A program made the translations under genes and the position numbers. DNA of 64,000 nucleotides from Haemophilus parainfluenzae (GTDB lineage: Bacteria > Pseudomonadota > Gammaproteobacteria > Enterobacterales > Pasteurellaceae): positions 1,152,501 to 1,216,500 of the forward strand of contig NZ_UGHY01000002.1 of NCBI RefSeq assembly GCF_900450995.1, in the 5' to 3' direction. The notes below the pieces were generated by a model. The model worked only from the letters and a program-made list of their open reading frames with translations, was not told the DNA's origin and did no database searches. Shown here one piece after another: positions 23,608-31,470 of the stretch (within the stretch, counting starts at the first letter, position 1; every line of letters begins with the position of its first letter).

Positions 23608-26112
23608 TTGAAATACGATTTCACTCAAGCCCGAAAATGTATTGAAACATTAGACAAGCGTCGTTTTGATCGAGCATTATTGGGCTCAGGTGATGCATTC
23701 CGACACATCGTTTCTTTAGTGCCGCTGTTGTTGCATCTTAATCATCCTGCTCTGCCGGGTTATGTGGAAGATGCCCCAGCAGGCATTGCCGATTTTACTC
23801 TTTCTAATTATCAACAAAATTTTCTCTCAAAAGAACATCCCGAACTTGCCGAAGACGTGCAAAGTGCGGTCAATTCTGATGCTGTTTTTGTACCGATCTT
23901 AGGTATTTATGTGATGGGTAGTTTTGGCTCCATTAGCCAAACTTCAGCTTCGGATTTGGATATTTGGATCTGCCATCAAGATGATTTATCTGAACAAGAT
24001 CAGCAGCGCTTAGCGGAAAAAACGAAGAAAATCAGCCAATGGGCATCCACATTTCATGTGGAAATACATTTCTATTTGATGACACAACAACGTTTCCGTA
24101 ACGAACGTTATTCCGATCCGCTAACTAAAGAAAATAGCGGTTCAGCTCAATATATGTTGCTGTTGGAAGAATTTTATCGCTCTGCTGTACGTCTAGCGGG
24201 TAAACCATTATTGTGGCTGCACTTGTGGGTGGAAGATGAAAAGCAATATGAGGCCGAAGTTGCGCGTTTAGTCGCGGCTGGTGAGCTTAATTTAAATGAT
24301 TGGGTGGATTTTGGCGGATTAGGGCAATTCTCTGCGAGCGAATATTTCGGTGCAAGCTTATGGCAACTTTATAAAGGTATTGATTCACCTTATAAATCGG
24401 TGATGAAAATCTTGTTGTTGGAAACCTATGCCCAAGAATACCCAAATGCCCAGTTAATTGCTCGCCAATTTAAAGAGGATTTGCTTTCTGGCCATAGCAC
24501 CGCTATACATCATTTCGATCCTTATATTGCGATTTTAGAGAGAATTAGCCAATATTTGACCGCACATTCAGAATTTAAGCGTCTTGATTTTGTACGTTCT
24601 TGTTTTTACGTGAAAGCCACAGAAGACTTTGCGTTATATCACGCTTCAAACTGGCGTATTTCTTATATGAAAATGATGGCCCAAGAATGGGGCTGGTCAA
24701 AAGAACGTATTGAAGAATTAGATCAGCGCCCAAATTGGAAAATCAAACGGGTGAAAGAAAGTCACAATAATTTGGTAAATTTCTTAATGATGAGTTATCG
24801 AAATCTAGTGGATTTTGCACGCAAACATAAAATTAATTCTAGCGTGATTCCGCAAGATATTACGGTGCTTTCTCGCAAACTTTATACAGCCTTTGAAGAA
24901 TTGCCGGGTAAAATTACGTTACTAAACTCACAAATTTCCCATAACTTAACAGAAGAACACCTAACGTTCATCGAAGTTCACGGCAATAAGCGCTTTAAAG
25001 ATGGGTGGTATATGGTTAATCAGCCGCCACACCACATTATGTTCTCGAAAGAACGTGTGATTGAATACGGTGAAAGTTTAAATCAAGTCGTCGCATGGGC
25101 TTATTTTAATCGTTTGCTGACGGCTGAAACTCGTTTGCATCTAATCAGTCAAAATATCGACCAACTCAATTTACGTAATTTTGTGGCTGATTTACGATTG
25201 TTTTTCCCGCATACAAATGGTCAAACTCCTACAAATGAGGCACTTTCTTCGCAGTGTGAAATCCGAGATTTGTTTATTGCAGTGAACTTAGTGAATGATC
25301 CAACAGCACAAGTTGAAGAGCTTAAATCAAATATTTCGCCAAGTGATTTATTCAGTTTTGGTCAGTTAGAACAGAGTTTGGTCGGAAGCATTGATTTCAC
25401 TTACCGTAATGTGTGGAATGAAATTCGGACTTTACATTTTGAAGGGCAGAATGCGATTTTGCTTGCCTTAAAAGTGCTTTCTAATAAAATTGGTCAAGGT
25501 GTGAATCAGCCTCGTTCTGTACAGGTTTTCTGTTACAGTAAACACTACAACCGCACATTACGAAACTTGGTGAGCGTACTTGTAAACCGTTGTATCAGCA
25601 TTCAATTAGGTGATAGTCGCCCAACAATGCATTCCCGTTTACGAGTGGCTGGGAAAAACTGGCAATTCTTCTTTGAAGAAAAAGGGATTAGCTTGCAACC
25701 GATTGACGGTGGAAAAGAAAGTGCGGTCAATTTTGAAGACGTTTTACCAACTCAGTTAGAAGAGAAAGAAACTATTCCTGAAACACGCCGATATCCACCT
25801 GAAATTGATTTATTTGCCAGTGAAGGATTTTTACAGTTCTTCTTTGAAGATAATGCCGATAATAGCTTTAATGTTTATTTGTTAGATGAAAAGAATCGCC
25901 TCGAGATTTATCGTCAATGCGAGGGCTTAAAAGATGATAAAGTTCGTGAAGTAAATCAGATTTATCAATCACTCGGCTCGAAAGATTGTAAAAATCCGTA
26001 TAAAATGGTGCAACGGAATTTTAATTACCCGCAATTTTATCAATTGCATCCGACAGAAAGTGGCATGCGTATTATGCCGTTCAAATTTAAAAGCAAAAGG
26101 ACTTGCGAATAG
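23608..26112 (+). CDS. cyaA: Class I adenylate cyclase
   Basis: 834 residues, the usual length for the enterobacterial-type enzyme that makes cAMP from ATP. cAMP-CRP controls sugar use and competence in Haemophilus. The catalytic nucleotidyltransferase motif GSFGSISQTSASDLDIW lies at residues 104-120 with Asp116 and Asp118. The C-terminal regulatory half is complete, ending SGMRIMPFKFK. The start is TTG 23608 with AGGAAG 7 bases upstream; a weak TTG start is also known for E. coli cyaA. Divergent from hemC, 136 bases between. Confidence 0.95.
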   Translation: MKYDFTQARKCIETLDKRRFDRALLGSGDAFRHIVSLVPLLLHLNHPALPGYVEDAPAGIADFTLSNYQQNFLSKEHPELAEDVQSAVNSDAVFVPILGIYVMGSFGSISQTSASDLDIWICHQDDLSEQDQQRLAEKTKKISQWASTFHVEIHFYLMTQQRFRNERYSDPLTKENSGSAQYMLLLEEFYRSAVRLAGKPLLWLHLWVEDEKQYEAEVARLVAAGELNLNDWVDFGGLGQFSASEYFGASLWQLYKGIDSPYKSVMKILLLETYAQEYPNAQLIARQFKEDLLSGHSTAIHHFDPYIAILERISQYLTAHSEFKRLDFVRSCFYVKATEDFALYHASNWRISYMKMMAQEWGWSKERIEELDQRPNWKIKRVKESHNNLVNFLMMSYRNLVDFARKHKINSSVIPQDITVLSRKLYTAFEELPGKITLLNSQISHNLTEEHLTFIEVHGNKRFKDGWYMVNQPPHHIMFSKERVIEYGESLNQVVAWAYFNRLLTAETRLHLISQNIDQLNLRNFVADLRLFFPHTNGQTPTNEALSSQCEIRDLFIAVNLVNDPTAQVEELKSNISPSDLFSFGQLEQSLVGSIDFTYRNVWNEIRTLHFEGQNAILLALKVLSNKIGQGVNQPRSVQVFCYSKHYNRTLRNLVSVLVNRCISIQLGDSRPTMHSRLRVAGKNWQFFFEEKGISLQPIDGGKESAVNFEDVLPTQLEEKETIPETRRYPPEIDLFASEGFLQFFFEDNADNSFNVYLLDEKNRLEIYRQCEGLKDDKVREVNQIYQSLGSKDCKNPYKMVQRNFNYPQFYQLHPTESGMRIMPFKFKSKRTCE

Positions 26113-26131
26113 CTAAATCAAAAAGCATTGT

Positions 26132-26145
26132 TTGAGATAAATCAA
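26132..26145. promoter_or_regulatory. FNR-like site upstream of narP
   Basis: TTGAGATAAATCAA differs from the FNR consensus TTGAT-N4-ATCAA at one position. It lies 147 bases before the narP start codon and 20 bases after the cyaA stop. Anaerobic control of a nitrate/nitrite regulator is plausible. Confidence 0.45.
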
Positions 26146-26291
26146 ATTTATCTGCAAATTATGTATTGGAAAATAGGCAAAATCCCGATAGAATCCCTCG
26201 TTCGAAAATCTATTGAGAAATAATCTAAGGCTGTGGACGTTTTCGCCTTCAGGCAATAGAATGTTCGTCCGCTTATCTCTTGGAGAATATT

Positions 26292-26921
26292 ATGCAAGAA
26301 AAGTTAAAAGTATTAATTATCGACGACCATCCATTAATGCGTCGTGGTATCAAACAATTAGTTGAATTAGAAGAAAATTTTGAAGTCATTGCTGATGTAG
26401 GAAGCGGTACAGAAGGCATTTCCATTGCGATTCAAGAATCCCCAGATTTAATCATTTTAGATCTGAATATGAAAGGTCTTTCTGGTTTAGACACACTCAA
26501 AGGTCTGCGTGCAGAAGGTGTTGATGCGCGAATTTTGATCTTAACCGTGTCTGATGCAAAAAATGATATTTTCACTCTCATCGATGCGGGTGCAGATGGC
26601 TATCTATTGAAAGATACTGAGCCAGATGTGCTGCTTGAGCAAATTAAACGTATTGCACAAGGCGAAGTGATTTTAAGTGATTCGATTAAAAATTTACTGT
26701 TAGAACGCAAACATACCGTTGATCCAATAGATTCACTCACCGATCGTGAAATGGATGTATTACGTTTAATCGCAACAGGTTTATCTAATAAACAAATTGC
26801 GGGTCAGCTTTTTATTTCTGAAGAAACGGTTAAAGTGCATATTCGTAACTTACTTCGTAAACTTAACGTTCACTCACGCGTTGCCGCAACCGTCTTGTTC
26901 TTTGAACGAAATGGTCGATAG
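26292..26921 (+). CDS. narP: NarP, nitrate/nitrite response regulator
   Basis: 209-residue NarL/FixJ-type regulator. Receiver domain with the acidic pair Asp11-Asp12 and the phosphorylated Asp57 (PDLIILDLNMKGLSGLD), then a LuxR helix-turn-helix (LTDREMDVLRLIATGLSNKQIA, EETVKVHIRNLLRKLNVHSR). ATG 26292 follows TTGGAGAA; an in-frame start 12 bases earlier would overlap that site. No sensor kinase gene is adjacent; Haemophilus uses NarQ encoded elsewhere. A 180-base leader precedes it. Confidence 0.9.
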   Translation: MQEKLKVLIIDDHPLMRRGIKQLVELEENFEVIADVGSGTEGISIAIQESPDLIILDLNMKGLSGLDTLKGLRAEGVDARILILTVSDAKNDIFTLIDAGADGYLLKDTEPDVLLEQIKRIAQGEVILSDSIKNLLLERKHTVDPIDSLTDREMDVLRLIATGLSNKQIAGQLFISEETVKVHIRNLLRKLNVHSRVAATVLFFERNGR

Positions 26922-26942
26922 GTAAGATTAAAACGATAAAAA

Positions 26943-26968
26943 AGAGCGGTTTTCTAACCGCTCTTTTT
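26943..26968. terminator. Bidirectional terminator between narP and yibQ
   Basis: Stem AGAGCGGTT / AACCGCTCT with loop TTCT, flanked by an A run on the left and a T run on the right, so it works for both convergent genes. Confidence 0.9.
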
Positions 26969-26969
26969 G

Positions 26970-27812
26970 TTATCTTGGCACACCCCGTAATAAAGGGATT
27001 GGCTCAAATGGCGCAATGGAAGTTGGCGCAGGAATATCATTAAAAAGTAAGATAAATGGTTTAGGTGGCAAGATTTTTTCATTTCGCCATAAGCTTCCCA
27101 TACCCACTAATTGAATATCATCGGGTAAATTTTTTATTCCCGATTTTAATACGGCTACGGTATTTGGACGAGGGTGTCCAATAGCAATGGCTGTGCCATG
27201 TTTACGTGCATATTGAATGGCGTTCTGAAATTGGCGTTGCACATCTACTAAATTATCGCTGTCATCTAAAAATACATGACGATCTAATACTTTTACGCCT
27301 TGTTCTTTTGCTATTTTTCCCGCAACTGATTTTCCGATAGTACGGCTATCTAAAAAGAATAAATGCTGCTCGCGAAGTGCGATCATTAAATAAGTCATTA
27401 ATGTGGCATCGGCCGTGGCTGCACTGCCCATATGATTATTCATTCCAATGGCATTTGGCACAATAGATTTAGCTTTTTTCACTCGTTCATTCACTTGCGC
27501 TTCAGACAAGCCAAGAGTCAAACCACCTTCTTCAATTTTAATATTGCCGACAGGCTGCATCGGCATATGCATGAGAATATCGTGGTTTTGTGCTTTTGCT
27601 TCTTGATTGCGAATTTTGGCATAGGGCGCGGTAGGAATAATCGCAACAGAGACTTCTTTAGGCATGGATAAAACCTCGGCATCTTCTTTCGGATGATAGC
27701 CAATATCATCAATTACAATAGCCAGTTTGCCTTGTGCAAAAGTAAATGCAGAGAAAAGTGCGGTTGAAAAAATGATCGTATTTTTGACCGCACTTTGAAA
27801 GAATGTCGCCAT
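26970..27812 (-). CDS. Divergent polysaccharide deacetylase family protein (YibQ)
   Basis: 280 residues with a signal peptide ending near FTFA (residue 27) and a NodB-like fold: KLAIVIDDIGYHPKEDAEVLSM, ILMHMPMQPVG, GMNNHMGSAATAD, FFLDSRTIGKSVA and IAIGHPRP. Probably periplasmic; the substrate is not known. It directly follows envC (one shared base), the conserved Haemophilus and E. coli arrangement, suggesting a cell-wall role. Two USS cores in opposite orientation lie within its signal-peptide codons, which is unusual. Confidence 0.88.
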   Translation of the reverse strand: MATFFQSAVKNTIIFSTALFSAFTFAQGKLAIVIDDIGYHPKEDAEVLSMPKEVSVAIIPTAPYAKIRNQEAKAQNHDILMHMPMQPVGNIKIEEGGLTLGLSEAQVNERVKKAKSIVPNAIGMNNHMGSAATADATLMTYLMIALREQHLFFLDSRTIGKSVAGKIAKEQGVKVLDRHVFLDDSDNLVDVQRQFQNAIQYARKHGTAIAIGHPRPNTVAVLKSGIKNLPDDIQLVGMGSLWRNEKILPPKPFILLFNDIPAPTSIAPFEPIPLLRGVPR

Positions 27813-29044
27813 TATTTAATCCACCCAGCTGGATTTACAGGCACGCCTTTACGGCTGATACCAAAGTAAAGGGCCGGTTTAGAGAGTTCACCCGTATTAC
27901 CTACTTGGGCGATGGTTTGCCCCGCAGACACAAGCTGACCTTGTTTTACAAATACGGCTTGGTTGAAACCATATAAACTCAAGTCGCTATCGCCGTGTTT
28001 CACAATCACCATATAACCATAGCCGTTAAGATGACCCGCTAGAATAACACGACCACTTGCAATGGCTTTTACCGCAGTACCCGTTGGTGCACCGATAACC
28101 ATACCTTTCCAGCGCACTTCACCCGCTTGGATTGAACCAAAGGAATATAACGTCGGGCCGGAAACTGGGCGACTGTATTGACGAGCTGCCGTACCTAAAC
28201 CACTGGTGCTATTAATCAACTGACATTCTTGCTCAGTTGGTTGATAAGGTTTTGAGGTCCGTTTTTCTTCCTCTTGTTTTTTCTGAGCAAGGGCTTCACG
28301 CTCACGTTGTTCTTGTTGGCGAGCGGCTTGTTCAGCACGCTGAATTTCTTGGCGAAGGGCATTTTCGTTCGCTTTCAACGTTTCCAGCTTGTTCTGATCT
28401 TTCGTTAAGTTTTTGTTGAGTTCATTTAACGTTGATTGGCGTTCTTGTTGCGCTTTTTGTAATTCTTGTTGTTGTTTCTTTTGCGTAGAAAGTTGATCGC
28501 GATGATTTTTTTGTTGCCCTGAAATCGCTTCGCGTTGTTTCGCTAAATTCTCTTGTGTCGCTTTCAGGTTGTTAATCATATCAATGCGAACTTGGTTTAA
28601 ATGCTGATAATACACTTTCATGCGTTCCGCTTTTTTCGCATCTTCTGAAAGCATTCTTTCCAAGGTGGAAGGATTTACACCTGAGCGATAAATGGCATCT
28701 ATTTGTTGTGCGAGCTTCGCTTTTTGCACGCGCTCTTGCTTTTCTAATTGCTTGATTTGTTTTTCGGTTTCCGCCATTTGCTTGCGGATTTCTTGCAAAC
28801 TTAGTTCTGTTTCACGTAATTCACCGACAACGCTATTAATTTTGCTTTCTTGATCTTTAAGATTGGCTTGGAGTTTAGCTTGTGCGCGCTTTTGTTCTGC
28901 GATCTTCGATTCTTGTTGTTTAATTTGTTTTTGAATTTGATTGAGATCGTTGCCTTGCGCGAAAGATGAAAAGCCAAGCAGACCACAAGCAAAAAGTGCG
29001 GTCAGTTTTGATAAGATTTTTTTTCTACGATTGCTTTGCTGCAT
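27812..29044 (-). CDS. envC: EnvC, murein hydrolase activator
   Basis: Periplasmic activator of the amidases AmiA/AmiB at the division septum. 410 residues: signal peptide (LTALFACGLLGFSSFAQG), a long coiled coil (residues about 35-270, Gln/Lys/Glu rich) that docks FtsEX, then a LytM-type domain (GSIQAGEVRWKGMVIGAPTGT, GYGYMVIVKHGDSDLSLYG, GNTGELSKPALYFGI). The LytM zinc ligands are degenerate, as in known EnvC, so it activates rather than cuts. Upstream of and coupled to yibQ; divergent from gpmA. Confidence 0.94.
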   Translation of the reverse strand: MQQSNRRKKILSKLTALFACGLLGFSSFAQGNDLNQIQKQIKQQESKIAEQKRAQAKLQANLKDQESKINSVVGELRETELSLQEIRKQMAETEKQIKQLEKQERVQKAKLAQQIDAIYRSGVNPSTLERMLSEDAKKAERMKVYYQHLNQVRIDMINNLKATQENLAKQREAISGQQKNHRDQLSTQKKQQQELQKAQQERQSTLNELNKNLTKDQNKLETLKANENALRQEIQRAEQAARQQEQREREALAQKKQEEEKRTSKPYQPTEQECQLINSTSGLGTAARQYSRPVSGPTLYSFGSIQAGEVRWKGMVIGAPTGTAVKAIASGRVILAGHLNGYGYMVIVKHGDSDLSLYGFNQAVFVKQGQLVSAGQTIAQVGNTGELSKPALYFGISRKGVPVNPAGWIK

Positions 29045-29230
29045 ACATCTAAACTTGAGAGAAATTAAAGGATGAATAAAACTTGAATACTAGCATTATT
29101 TTTGAGTGGCTAAAAGTTTACAGAGGATTTTTTGCGAAAGATCAGTAAATACCGCCTTTTTACTTTTAAACATAACGATTTTTTGCTATAAAAGAACCAT
29201 TCATTTTTTATCAATACTTAGGAGATCCTT

Positions 29231-29914
29231 ATGGAATTAGTATTCATTCGTCACGGTTTCAGTGAGTGGAACGCAAAAAATTTATTCACTGGTTGGCGTG
29301 ATGTGAATTTAACCGAGCGCGGCGTAGAAGAAGCAAAAGCAGCGGGTAAAAAATTGTTAGAGAAAGGCTATGAATTCGATATCGCCTTCACTTCTGTTTT
29401 AACTCGTGCAATCAAAACCTGTAACATCGTGTTAGAAGAATCTCACCAATTATGGATTCCTCAAGTGAAAAACTGGCGTTTAAATGAGCGTCACTACGGT
29501 GCATTACAAGGCTTAGATAAAAAAGCAACCGCAGAACAATACGGTGACGAACAAGTTCATATCTGGCGTCGTTCTTATGACATTTCTCCTCCAGATTTAG
29601 ATCCGAAAGATCCAAACTCTGCACATAACGACCGTCGTTATGCAAACATCCCATCTGATGTGGTACCAAACGCAGAAAACTTAAAATTAACCTTAGAACG
29701 TGCATTACCATTCTGGGAAGATCAAATTGCACCCGCAATGCTCTCTGGTAAACGTGTTTTAGTGGTGGCGCACGGTAACTCACTTCGTGCATTAGCAAAA
29801 CACATCATCGGTATTTCTGATGCGGAAATCATGGATTTTGAAATCCCAACTGGTCAACCGTTAGTATTAAAACTTGACGATAAATTAAACTACGTAGAAC
29901 ACTACTATCTTTAA
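29231..29914 (+). CDS. gpmA: 2,3-bisphosphoglycerate-dependent phosphoglycerate mutase
   Basis: Glycolytic interconversion of 3- and 2-phosphoglycerate. 227 residues. Phosphohistidine motif [11 protein letters not shown], then [13 protein letters not shown], the acid/base segment [15 protein letters not shown], and the second histidine in [14 protein letters not shown] follows TAGGAGATCC. Monocistronic, closed by a USS-pair terminator. Codon use is strongly biased, as expected for a highly expressed gene. Confidence 0.97.
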   Translation: MELVFIRHGFSEWNAKNLFTGWRDVNLTERGVEEAKAAGKKLLEKGYEFDIAFTSVLTRAIKTCNIVLEESHQLWIPQVKNWRLNERHYGALQGLDKKATAEQYGDEQVHIWRRSYDISPPDLDPKDPNSAHNDRRYANIPSDVVPNAENLKLTLERALPFWEDQIAPAMLSGKRVLVVAHGNSLRALAKHIIGISDAEIMDFEIPTGQPLVLKLDDKLNYVEHYYL

Positions 29915-29928
29915 TTTATAAATGATTT

Positions 29929-29960
29929 CAAAGTGCGGTTAATTTTGACCGCACTTTTTG
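29929..29960 (+). terminator. USS inverted-pair terminator after gpmA
   Basis: Stem AAAGTGCGGT / ACCGCACTTT with loop TAATTTTG and a T run, 15 bases after the gpmA stop. Confidence 0.85.
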
Positions 29961-29977
29961 TTTAAGGAGAATAACGG

Positions 29978-30727
29978 ATGAAAAAATTACTCATGGTGAT
30001 TTTTGCCTTGTTACCTATTTTGGCCTTTGCGGCATCGCCAAATCATACGGCAACATCAACTCAAACCAAGTCAGTGAAAACGGCAGTTAAAAAAGTGGAA
30101 GCCAAGAAAGCAACTGCGCCTAAAACCGTAGCTAAAACAGCGAAAAAGAAAGAAGATGCCAAAAAAGCAGAAGTAAAAAAGCCAGCTAAAATTGTTGAAG
30201 CGAAAAAAGCGGTAACGAAAAAAGAAAAAATAAAAAATAAAACGACAAATAAAGCCGCTAAAGCAGAGCCGACAAAAATGAAAGGCAAACAGCCAGTAGA
30301 AAAAACTAAGCAAACTGCAGTAAAAGACAAAAAGACGGTAGCGAAAAGCAAACAAAGTGCCATTAAAGAATCAGCGAAACCAAAAGCTGTTGAAAAAGTG
30401 ACTGAAAAGAAAGTAGATGCTGTCTTGCAAAAAACAGCGAGTATGGTGACAAAATCTGTCGTCGTACCAAGATGTAATGATTCAAAAGTTTTTGCGGTAT
30501 TATCTGATGCCTTCAAAAAACAAGGTGCTGCTACTCACACCCAAATGGCAGTGAAACAAATCACGCAAGCCCGTGAAACGCAATCTTATCCACAACAAGG
30601 CATTCGCAGCTGTAATGCAATAGTGGAAACCAACGGCGTTAAATATGTTACCGATTACAGCATTATCTTGAATGATAAAGGTTTCTTCGTGCAAGTTGAA
30701 AACGCACAACCCGCTCAACGTTTCTAA
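29978..30727 (+). CDS. Exported lysine/alanine-rich protein with a conserved-looking C-terminal domain
   Basis: 249 residues: a signal peptide (cleavage near ILAFA, residue 19), a low-complexity basic region of about 130 residues built of Lys, Ala, Thr and Val (KKVEAKK-, AKKAVTKK-type motifs, histone-H1-like), and a C-terminal domain of about 90 residues with two Cys (VVPRCNDSK and GIRSCNAIVETNG) and no low complexity. I do not recognise the family. The export signal argues against a nucleoid role; it could bind anionic polymers such as lipooligosaccharide or peptidoglycan. The Cys pair may form a disulfide. Convergent with rluE. Confidence 0.75.
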   Translation: MKKLLMVIFALLPILAFAASPNHTATSTQTKSVKTAVKKVEAKKATAPKTVAKTAKKKEDAKKAEVKKPAKIVEAKKAVTKKEKIKNKTTNKAAKAEPTKMKGKQPVEKTKQTAVKDKKTVAKSKQSAIKESAKPKAVEKVTEKKVDAVLQKTASMVTKSVVVPRCNDSKVFAVLSDAFKKQGAATHTQMAVKQITQARETQSYPQQGIRSCNAIVETNGVKYVTDYSIILNDKGFFVQVENAQPAQRF

Positions 30728-30729
30728 TC

Positions 30730-31416
30730 TTAATGTGCGTTGTTCAAATGAAGTTGTTTGAATAACGCACGCATTTCTTCTTCATTCAAACAGCGATATT
30801 CACCATTACTTAGTCCATCAAGTGTCAAATGGCTCATTTGATAACGGATAAGTCGTAATGTAGGAAAGCCGATATGTGCGGTCATTCGACGCACTTGTCG
30901 ATTACGCCCTTCACTAATTTTAATTTCCAACCATCTCGTTGGAATACTTTGACGTTTACGAATAGGTGGATTGCGAGGCCAGAGAAAATCCGGTTCAGAA
31001 ATCAACCGCACTTTTGCCGGTTTCGTCATCCCATCTTTCAATTCCACACCTTGACGAAGCTTGTCTAAGTCCCTTTCTTCAGGAATACCTTCCACTTGCA
31101 CAAAATACGTTTTTTCTGTTTTAAACTTTGGATCCGCCAAACGATGTTGCACTTCACCATTATTCGTTAAAATCAGTAGCCCTTCGCTATCACGATCCAA
31201 TCGTCCTGCCGCGTACACATTAGGAATAGCAATAAAATCTTTTAACGTAACTCGGCCATTTTCATCGGTGAATTGTGTCAGTACATCAAACGGTTTGTTC
31301 AATAAAACAACAGTGGTCTGTTCTAGTGTGAGCGGCTTCACTTTAGGCTTAAATGAACGAGTAGGTTTTGCCGTTCGTTTGGTTGTAAATGAGCGAGATG
31401 GGAAAGATTTCGACAT
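30730..31416 (-). CDS. rluE: RluE-type 23S rRNA pseudouridine synthase
   Basis: 228 residues, RsuA/RluB/E/F family. The catalytic Asp lies in [19 protein letters not shown], and [13 protein letters not shown] and [23 protein letters not shown] are diagnostic. There is no N-terminal S4 domain, as in E. coli RluE, which modifies U2457; the basic N-tail (about 30 residues) replaces it. Assignment to RluE rather than another family member rests on that architecture. Confidence 0.85.
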   Translation of the reverse strand: MSKSFPSRSFTTKRTAKPTRSFKPKVKPLTLEQTTVVLLNKPFDVLTQFTDENGRVTLKDFIAIPNVYAAGRLDRDSEGLLILTNNGEVQHRLADPKFKTEKTYFVQVEGIPEERDLDKLRQGVELKDGMTKPAKVRLISEPDFLWPRNPPIRKRQSIPTRWLEIKISEGRNRQVRRMTAHIGFPTLRLIRYQMSHLTLDGLSNGEYRCLNEEEMRALFKQLHLNNAH

Positions 31417-31439
31417 ATTATTTATTCAGTAAAAAGAGA

Positions 31440-31470
31440 AAAAGGGCGGATTTTACTCCGCCCTTTTATA
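31440..31470. terminator. Terminator between the autotransporter gene and rluE
   Basis: Stem AAGGGCGGA / TCCGCCCTT, loop TTTTAC. On the minus strand it follows the autotransporter stop and is succeeded by a T-rich run. Confidence 0.8.

Noticed and set aside
29412-29798. 128-codon minus-strand frame inside gpmA
   Set aside because: Shadow of a strongly codon-biased gene; no start signal, and gpmA is certain.
30061-30516. 151-codon open frame on the minus strand opposite the lysine-rich protein gene
   Set aside because: It is Phe/Leu/Ala-rich only because it is the complement of AAA/GCA-rich codons; no ribosome-binding site and no family features.
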